A stretch of DNA of 12,139 bases, taken from NCBI GenBank assembly GCA_963624975.1, contig CAVFRF010000059.1, positions 1-12,139 of the forward strand, given 5' to 3'. Positions within the stretch are counted from its first letter, which is position 1, and the number at the start of each line of letters is the position of its first letter. Both the position numbers and the translations under genes were made by a program. Below are positions 1 through 9,400 of this stretch, piece by piece. The notes below the pieces were generated by a model. That model worked only from the letters and a program-made list of their open reading frames with translations. It searched no databases and was not told the origin of the DNA. This DNA is from CAVLCC01 sp963624975. GTDB lineage: Bacteria; Actinomycetota; Coriobacteriia; Coriobacteriales; CADBOM01.

Positions 1-486
1 GTGAAGAGCACCGCCGAGGGCGAGGCCAACGCAGGCGGCATCGTCGGCAGCACGGGCGCGTCCATCGAGGGCTGCGCCTTCACGGGATCCGTGGAGGCTC
101 GCGGCGGTCAGGCTGCCGGCGGCATCGCGGGCCTGCTCGAGAGCGGCATCGCCGTATCCGGCTGCTACTCCAGCGCAGCCGTCACGGCCGTGTCCGCAGC
201 CGGCGGCATCGCCGGCAACGCGGGAACCGGAGCGATCGCGAACAGCTACAGCTCCGGTACCGTGACAGCGGTATCCGGCACCGCGGGCGCGATCTCCGGC
301 ACCAAGACCGCCAACATCCAGAACTGCCTCTTCCTCGAGGGCTCCAGCGCCTACGCGGCAGGCGGCTCCGAGGCCGCAGGGGCAGCGTCGCAGACCGACG
401 CGCAGCTCAAGGCCGCCGAGGCTGCGACGGCTCTCGGCAGCGCCTTCGCGCAGCGCGACGGCGGCTACCCGCAGCTCAAGTGGGAG
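1..486 (+). repeat. GLUG block A (C-terminal part of a beta-solenoid module)
   Basis: Residues 1-162 are the rear half of a GLUG block whose opening lies upstream. Repeating G-G-I-x-G motifs (GGIVG, GGIAG twice) alternate with rungs GCAFTGSV (Cys 25), GCYSSAAV (Cys 55) and NSYSSGTV (Ser in the Cys place, near residue 82). The capping rung is NCLFLEG (Cys 109). The block closes with the module tail QLKAAEAATALGSAF and YPQLKWE. This matches the end of the six complete blocks downstream, which is why the true start of the gene must be further upstream. The GLUG family (Pfam Glug, also present in the N-terminal region of M26 IgA-protease-like proteins) forms repetitive beta-structure; a structural rod role is inferred. 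The rungs are more Ala/Ser-rich than those of the later blocks. Confidence 0.85.
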
Positions 487-3400
487 CTGTACCGCCAGGG
501 CGCCCCGGTCGTCACGACGCAGCCGCAGGACGCGATCGTCGCAGTTGGCGCGGACAGCCCGAAGCTCTCCGTCGAGGCGCAGGTGATCGCCACGGGCGAC
601 GCTGCCTCCGGCACGCTCTCTTACCAGTGGCAGAGCAGCGTAGACGGCTCCGCGTGGGCCAACGTCGAGAACGCCACGCAGGCCACGTACTCGGCACCGA
701 CCGCCGCCGCGGGCGTGACGTACTACCGCTGCGAGGTTTCCAACGCCTTCGGCGCCGCCAAGCTCGCGACCGCTAGCGACGCGGCCATGGTGGCCGTGAC
801 CTCCGACACGGCAGCCGCGGCCCCGACTATCGCCGCGCAGCCGCAGGACATCTCGATCAACATCGGCAACACCGATGAGAAGCTCGAGGTCAAAGCCGAA
901 GTGTCCGGCGCGGGCGCGGGCGCTCTGTCCTACCAGTGGTACGCCTCCGCCGACGGCATCGCCGAGGGCGGCGAGCCGGTCGAAGGCGCCACGCAGGCCG
1001 AGTTCGTGCCCACCGGCACGGTCGCGGGCACCGAGTGCTACTACTGCGTGGTCACCAACACCTTCGAGGGCGTGAAGACCGCGAGCACGGCATCCAGCGT
1101 CGCCACCGTCACCGTGAACCCCACGGTGGTAATCTCCACGGCCGACGAGCTGGTGGCCTTCGCCTCCGCCGTGAACTCCGGCACCACCTACCACGGCTAC
1201 ACCGTGGTTCTGGCCAACGACATCGATCTCACGTCCATAGGCTCCGCATGGCAGCCCATCGGCACGCAGACCAGCTCCTTCTATGGAACGTTCGACGGCG
1301 GCTACCACAGCGTGACCTTCGACTCCAGCGCGGGCGGCCTCTTCGGGGCGATCCGCGCAGGCGCGAGCGTCCAGAACGTTATCATCAAGGGCAAGGTCAG
1401 CTCTGCAGGCACGTATGTAGCAGGCGCGGTGGCGTATGCTGATGCAACTTCCTCCGTAGGCACTATCGCCAAGGCTTCTTGCGTGATCAGGAACTGCGGA
1501 AACGAGGCCAGCGTTACCTGTTCGGGTACCAGCGTGGCTTACATCGGAGGCATAGTCGGATATGCAACGGGAGGCTTCGATGCCTACGGTTGCTACAACA
1601 CCGGCAGCGTGAGCTACGGCAATTCCGCCGCCAACAATACCAACGTTGGAGGAGTTGCAGGTTATCTGAATTCTCAATGCTTCCTGCACAACTGCTACAA
1701 CTCCGGCAACATCACCGGCTACAAGTGCTATGCCGGAGGAGTCTCGGGTTCTGTGTACACCAATCGTGGCGGTACTGGCAAATTCGAGAACTGCTACAAC
1801 TCGGGAACCGTAACTGGCGAGAAGTACAATAATCGCTATCCGGGCTCTCTCTGGGGAGGCTATCCCAGCTACAGCTGGATAACGCCCGTAAACTGCTATG
1901 CTTTGGACACCACGGCGGTAGCAAGCTCCTATGGCAACGGCGCCACCAAGACCGAGACCGAGATGAAGTTGGCCGAGTTTGCCGCCACCATGGGAAGCTC
2001 GTTCGTGGCAGTGGACGGCTCGTTCCCCAAGCTCGCTTGGGAGGACAGCTCCTTCGCACCCCAGATCTTGGTGCAGCCTACGGGCGCAGGATGCTCGGCA
2101 GGTGGCGAAGCCCCGACTCTTACCGTGTTGGCTTCCACTCCCAGCAAGCCCTCCAAGGGATGGGATGGCATGCTCGGCTACCAGTGGTACTCCAACGCCA
2201 CCGCGTCAAATGCGGGCGGCACGCTTATCAGCGGAGCCGACAAGGCCAGCTACACTCCCAGCGTGTCCGCCAGCGGCGTGGCCTACTACTACTGCGTGAT
2301 CACCAACAAGCTTGGAGATGCACAGGCTAGCACCGCCACCAATGCGGTCCCGGTATCGGTGACCGACGGCAGCACGGCGCAGGTGAGCATCACCACCCAG
2401 CCTGCCGCGTCCGGAACCTTCACCCAGGGAGACACCGTCTCGCTCTCCGTGGAGGGCAAGCTCGCCGACCAGGGCGTGAAGGGCGACCTCGCGTACCAGT
2501 GGTACGTGAGCAGCTCGCAGGACGGATCGGATGCCGCCCCCGTCGAGGATGGAGCTTCTGCATCCATCGCCGTGAAGGCCTCGGAGATCGGGGACTTCTG
2601 GTACTTCTGCAAGGTCTCCAACCGCGTCAACGATGTCGACTTCGGCACGGTTACCAGTTCCATGGCCAAGGTGAGCGTCAACCCGCTTACCATCTCCACT
2701 GCCGATGAGCTGCTGGCCTTCGCCAAGGCCGTCAACGGCGGCAAGAGCTACGAGGGCTGCACGGTGCAGCTGGGCCAAGACATCGACCTCTCAAGCATCT
2801 GTGGCGAAGGCATCGGCAACTGGACGAGCATCGGCACACAATCCAAGCCGTTTATGGGCAAGTTCGACGGCAACGGCCACAGCGTTACCGGCATCTACTT
2901 CCTGGGAACCTCGACCAGTCGCGTGGGTCTCTTCGGATATGTGAAGAATGCCGAGCTTTGCAACTTCAAAGTCGGAGGATACATCAGCGCCTCCTCCTAT
3001 GTAGGCCTTGCGGTCGGATATACCAACGGCACCTGCTACCTGCACGACATCGAGAACATTGAAGGTTCCACGGTTCAGGCAAAATACGGATATGCCGCAG
3101 GCATCGTGGGCTACTTCACGGGAACCGCTCTCGATCGTCTTGGCAACAACGCCAAGATCGTGCTCACGGGCGGCAGTAGCGCCGCGGGAATTTGCGCCTC
3201 CGGCAACAGCGCGGTTTCCATAGAAAGCTGCTACAACACCGGCGACATCGAGGCTGAAAGCCGCTCGTATTGCGGTGGAATACTGGGGGAGCCGCCATAC
3301 AACAAAGAAGTTTCCATTTCGAACTGCTATAACACGGGCGATGTCAACGCCGGTTCCTATTCGGCTGGCATAGCTGGTGGCTCTTCCGACAAGGTAACCA

Positions 3401-6400
3401 TTTCCGACTGCTTCATGGCCGGAACCATGCTTGCTTCCGGAGTTCCGATATCGACAGCTGGCAGCATCACCAACTGCTACTACACGGGAAAGGAGCTGTC
3501 CAGCTTCACCGGAACGCATGTGAGCGACGCACAGGTTTCCAACGGATATCTGCTGTCCAAGCTCGGCGACGCCTATATGATGGGCGAAAGCAGCCCCGTG
3601 CTGACCTGGCAGGAGGAGCTGGGCGGCTATGCCAGCATAGCCGTAGACTCGCCGCGCGTCGTGGTGTCGCAGTATGCCAAGCCTGTTTCCGTAGAGGTCA
3701 AGGCCGAACTCCCTTCGGAGAGCCTCATCGGCGGCAACGGCACCCTGTCCTACCAGTGGTATTCATGCGATGCTGATGGCTCCAACGCCTCGAAGATAGA
3801 CGGCGCCATCTATGCCAGCTACAAGCCCGACACCTTCATGGAATCGGGCGTGCACTACTACTGCTGCGAGGTTACCAACTCGTTCAAGGCTTCCGATGGC
3901 TCGCCCAGGCAGACCGTGGCCAAGTCGCAGGTCATCGAGTACTGCCTCGTGTCCTCGGTCGACCCGGCAGTGCCCATGTTTACCTCGCAGCCCGATTCGC
4001 GCTACTACGAGCTGGGCGTCGAGGAAGTGCAGAAGCTCTCTGTAGCGGTGGACGAGACCCCCGATGCCAGCATGGGCGAGCTCACCTACCAGTGGTACGA
4101 GGTGGGCAACACCGTGGGCTCCGAGAAGATCGCAATCGACGGGGCCACCGATACCACGTACACCCCCGACGTATCGAAGGCTGGAACTCGCTACTACCTC
4201 TGCGAGGTCACCAACACCCTCGACGGCGTGAAGACCGCTTCCAACACCAGCGACGTTGCCAAGGTCGTGGTGTGGGACCGCTCGCAGAACCTGCCCGTCA
4301 TCGATGCACAGCCTTCGGGCGAGTCGCTCTACACGCAGGGCGACAAGGCTACGGCTCTTGCGATAGACGCATCGCTGCCGCAAGCATTCCCGGGCAAGAC
4401 CGGCAAGCTCAGCTACCAGTGGTATCGAAACACCACCGGCATAGCCGACCCCGCCACCGATGTGGCCGTCGAGGGAGAGACCGGCGCGTCGTGCGTGCCC
4501 GACACCTCTATCGATCCCGACGTGTACTACTACTACTGCGTGGTCTCCAATACGTTCGACACGCTCAACAACACCGTGACCACCAGGACGGTGAGCGACT
4601 GCGTCAAGAGCGCGCTGATCTCGTCCACCAAGCCGGCAGTGCCGCAGATCACGGTGCAGCCCGCTCCGCATGCCCTCGAGTACACTCAGGGCGACGAGGG
4701 CGACCTGCTGCATGCGGCCGCAGTGGTAACCGGCGAAGGCAGCGGAGATATCTCCTACCAGTGGTATCGCAACACCACGGGCACCGCCGACCCAGCCAAC
4801 GACGAGGCCATCAACGGCGCGACCGGAACGACATGCGAAGCTGACACCTCGCTGACCTCCGACACCTACTGGTACTACTGCGTGGCCACCAACACCTTTG
4901 AGAAGGTGCAGACGGCCAGCACCTCGACCGACATGGTGTGCGTCAAGCTCAACCCGATCCTCACCATTTCGGACGCTGCGGGCATGTTCGCATTCGCCGA
5001 GTCGGTGAACGCTGGAACCGACTACTCCGGATATACGGTGGAACTGGCCTGCGACATCGACCTTGGCAACGCCAGCTGGACCCCGATCGGCACGTTCAGT
5101 GGCAGCAATGTCGGCAACGCCTTCAAGGGCGAGTTCGACGGCAACGGCTACACGATCTCGGGTCTCAACATCGACAGCAATGCCAACGACTACGCCGGTC
5201 TGTTCAGCTATATCTCCTCTGCCACGATTCACGACTTCGTGGTTCAGGGAACCATCACTTCGACCTCGAACCACAGGGCAGGTGTCGTTTCATGCGCTCA
5301 CGAGTCCACGATCTACAACGTGGGCAACGAGGTAGACATCCAAGCCGGCAGCAGCAAGGACAATGCCGGCATCGTGTCCAAGGTGCAGATCTATGGTACC
5401 TACGAAGTTGGCGTGACCATCGACTCTTGCTATAACAAGGGTTCGATTGCCGGCACCAATGCCGGAGGCATCTACGGCGACACAGGCGTGAACAAAGAGT
5501 ACGGCAACTTCAAGATCTTCATCTCCAACTGCTACAACGCCGGCACCATCGAGGGCACCAGCGTGTCCGCGGGCATCGCTACCGGATTCTGCAAGAACAT
5601 CGCGCAGTCTCAGGTGGTCGGCAGCGTGAAGAACTGCTTCAACGTTGGAACCGTGGGCGGCTCTGCCACCGCAAGTGCGATAACCGCACTAGGCTCGCAG
5701 AACGCTGACTGCACCGAGGACTGCTTCTACCTCGATGGCTCTGCCATCGGAACCACTTGCGGCACGGCCATGGCCGAATCGCAGATGAAGGCATCTGCAT
5801 TCGCGACGCAGCTCGGCGATGCATTCGAGGCAGCGGACAGCGCCTACCCGGTGCTCGCGTGGGAGAACCACAGGAACCCCGCGCCTCCGGTGTTCACCCT
5901 GCAGCCGCAGGACATCACGGTGGCCAAGGGCGGCGAGGTTCCCTCGTTCAAGGTTGCCGCGAGCAACGCCGACGGTGCTTCGGGAACCATCACCTACCAG
6001 TGGTACGTCAACGACCTGGCCACCACGGCAGGCGCTACGGCGATCGAGAACGCCAAGTCCGACACCTATACGCCGTCTAGCACCGAAGCCGGCACCAGCT
6101 ACTACTTCTGCCGCGCGTTCGATGCCAGCGGAAAGTCGTATGCCGACTCCGATGTGGCGACGCTGTGCGTTACCACCGATGCGCCTGCGTCGGAGCCGAC
6201 ATTCCTGTCGCAGCCGCAGTCCTTGACCGTGGACTACGCCAGCGATGCCGAGCTGACCGTCGCCGTGCAGCAGGGAGTCGAGGGCGTGGGTGACATCGCC
6301 TATCAGTGGTACGAGGCTGCAAGCAGTGTTGCCGATCCGTCTAGCGACATGGCAATCGATGGCGCTACGAAGTTCTACTACAGCCCGTCGACCGGCGCTC

Positions 6401-9400
6401 CCGGCACCAGGTACTACTACTGCGTGGCAACCAACACGCTCGAGGGCACCAAGACCGCCAGCGCAGCCAGCGATGTTGCCGCCGTTAGCGTGTCGGACAC
6501 GATCGACATCTCCAACGTGCAGGAGTTCGTCGACTTCGCCAACGCTGTCAACAACGATTACGACTTCGATGGAGTCCTCGTAACGCTGTCCGCCGACATC
6601 GATCTCTCCAGCGTTTGCGGAGAAGGCGTTGGAAGCTGGACGCCCATCGGCCACATGCGCAGCGGCTACGAGTATTCCACCGCTAGCCCGGGTACCACCG
6701 CATTCTCGCAAAGGGCCACCGTGTTCAGGGGCACCTTCGAGGGCAACGGGCATGCCATCCAGAACATGTACATCAGCGCACAGAAGCAGTACACGCTGGG
6801 CTTGTTCGGCTTCATAGAGGATGCGACGCTGCGCGACTTCACGGTGAGCGGATATGCCTACGGCCATAGCCGAATCTCCGGCGTAGCCGCATGCACCGGC
6901 GGCTCCTGCACGATCGAGAACGTAGGATCGAGCGTGGACGTTAGGTGCAGCAACATCACCTCCAGCGGCAAGCAGGCTCCGCAATGCCATGCTGGCATCG
7001 TGGCATATGCTGTTGGCGACATCGTCATCCGCGGATGCTACAACAAGGGCAGCATCGATTCCTACTATCAGGCCTACACGTCGAACGGAGAGTACACGGG
7101 TGGCATTCTCGCCTACTGCAGCAGTTCCAACGACTGTCGTGTTATCAGCTGCTATAACGCGGGATATGTGAGGGGCTACAAGTTCTGCGGCACCATCGCC
7201 GCCGCTTGCGCCAAGATCTACTCTTGCTACAACGTCGGCACGTACGATTTCAATTCTTCGATGACCTACAACGGCATCGTGAGCGGCGACAGATCCGAGT
7301 CGCGCAACTCGTATTACCTGTATAAGAAGAACGCCTACAAGGACTACTGCGGCGCCACTCAGATGGCCGAAGAGGATATGACTACCGCTAAGTTCGCAGA
7401 GACGCTCAATTCCGTTGGAAGCGTGGCTTTCGGCGGCGTCGATGGCGAGTACCCGTACCTGCTGTGGGAGAAGGGCGCATCGGTCTCTTCCGACTGGACC
7501 GTCGATCCCATTGCCGACCAGGCTGCTACCGGGCTGCCGGTCGAGCCTGCGGTGGTGGTGCGCGACAAGACAGGCAACGTGGTGGATCCGTCCAACTACA
7601 CGGTGTCCTACTCCAACAACGTGGAAGCCGGCATGGCTCAGGCCATGGTCTGCGCCAGCGGTTCCAACGTGGGTTCGGTGACGGCTAGCTTCGCCATCAC
7701 CGGCAGCGTGGATGTCGTGAAGGTCAACAACCTCTCCGACCTCGAAGGACTGGCCGAGGCCGTGAACTCCGGAATCAGCTACGAGGGCAAGACCATCGAG
7801 CTGATGTCCGACATCGACATGTCCGGATCCTATGGCGTCGACAAGGCTTCGTGGATGTCCATCGGAGCCTATAGCACCAGCTCGTTCAAGGGCACGTTCC
7901 ACGGCAACGGCCATACCGTGTCCGGCCTCTACATCGGCAAAGCCAACGGAATACGCGACTATGCCGTCTACAGCGGACTGTTCGGATACGCGCAAGATGC
8001 GGCGTTCAGCGACCTGGTGGTCGAGGGCAGCATCGATGTGGACAGGAATTATTCGCAGTACTCGTCGGTCGATATGCGCTCCGCTTACGTTGGCGGAGTG
8101 TGCGGAACGGCGGTTGGATGCACGTTCGCCAACGTCGTGAACAAGGCCAACGTCAAGGCCACCAGCTCTTCGTCCGGAAGCGTCGGAGGCATCTCGGGCA
8201 AGGGCGGCAGCTTCGTTAACTGCCTCAATGCCGGAACGATTTCGAGCGCCAAGTTCGGCGCCGGCGGCATCTGCGGTTACGAACCCGAGTCGTTCGAGGG
8301 CTGCTACAACACCGGCTCCGTTACCGGCGCTGGCTATGCTGGCGGACTTTCTGGGTACACCACCAAGGCCGCCTTGGGCAACAACCTTTCTGGATGCTAC
8401 AACTCCGGCACGGTGAAGAACACCTCCGGCACCGCATATGCGCTGGTTTGCGCCACCAACATCAGGGGCAACGACTGCTACTATCTGGACACCTGCGGAG
8501 GCTCCGACTCTACGGGTGCAACGAAGGCCACTGCTAGCGATCTGGCCGGCGCGGACGTGCTGGGTGCGCTGTCGGGATACGGCTTCGAGGCCAATGCCGA
8601 CGGCGGTTCGCCGGTGCTCACCGGTGCCGACTTCTTCGGTGCAGCCGTGATTTCCTCGCAGCCTGTCGACGTGTCGGTCGCCAAGGGCGCCGAGGCTGCG
8701 CTTAGCGTGGGCGCGGCGGCTCCCGCAGCTCCCATGAAGGGTGCCGGCGGCACGCTGACCTACAAGTGGCAGAAGCTCGGCGAGAATGGCACCTGGTCCG
8801 ACGTTGATGGTGCCATCGAGTCCGCCTACAAGCCCTCGACCGCCGAGGCCGGCGTGGCCAGCTACCGCTGCGTCGTGACCAACGCCTTCGACGGGCAGAG
8901 CCTGGAGCACGCGACCGGCGTGGCCAAGGTGTCGGTAACCGCGGAGGCCCCCGCCGCCGTGAGCATCGCCACGCAGCCCGTTTCCGGACAGACACGCCAG
9001 CAGATGTCCGATAGCGCGAAGCTCTCCGTTGCGGCATCCCTTGTCGAGACCGGCGTGAAGGGCGACCTGGCATACCAGTGGTACTGGAGCGATTCCGACC
9101 CGGCTGCCGGCTCCGTTGCCGGCACGGCAATCGCTGGCGCCACCTCTGCAGAGTGCACCGCCAGTGTCGAGACGCTCGGCGACGGCTGGTATTGGTGCGA
9201 GGTGTCCAACGTCATCGACGGCGTGGCGGCCTCTTCCGCCAAGTCGTCCGCCGCGAAGGTCACCACGACGGCCAAGACCGTGTCGAACGCCGACGAGCTT
9301 AAGGCGCTCGCCGATCTGGTGAACGCCGGCAACGACTGCGCGGGCATCACCGTGCAGCTCACTGCCGACATCGACCTTTCCAGCATCTCAAGCTGGACAC

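Noticed and set aside
1..3. GTG at base 1 as a possible start codon.
   Set aside because: Residue 1 falls in the middle of a GLUG block whose opening segment, present in all six other blocks, is missing. There is no signal peptide after it, so the gene must begin upstream.
1..486. M26-type IgA protease, suggested by the GLUG motif.
   Set aside because: GLUG repeats occur in the N-terminal part of some M26 proteases, but no HEXXH zinc-protease motif was seen anywhere in the 4046 residues. A protease domain outside the window cannot be excluded.
3763..4950. Repeated taccagtggta-type DNA motif across the window as a possible regulatory or recombination site.
   Set aside because: It encodes the YQWY core of the Ig-like domains, always in frame and at the same domain position, so protein constraint explains it fully.
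3763..5274. A 503-residue open frame on the minus strand.
   Set aside because: Its stop is the complement of a sense TCA codon at 3763, in codon register with the sense gene. It is a shadow of Ig5-Ig8 and the start of GLUG block D.
5689..8910. A 1073-residue open frame on the minus strand.
   Set aside because: It lies in exact register with the sense codons, so it stays open simply because the sense gene rarely uses TTA, CTA or TCA. Its stop corresponds to a sense CTA codon at 5689. The translated product is low-complexity (Gly, Val, Arg, His, Ala) without recognisable domains, while the sense frame has coherent domains throughout.
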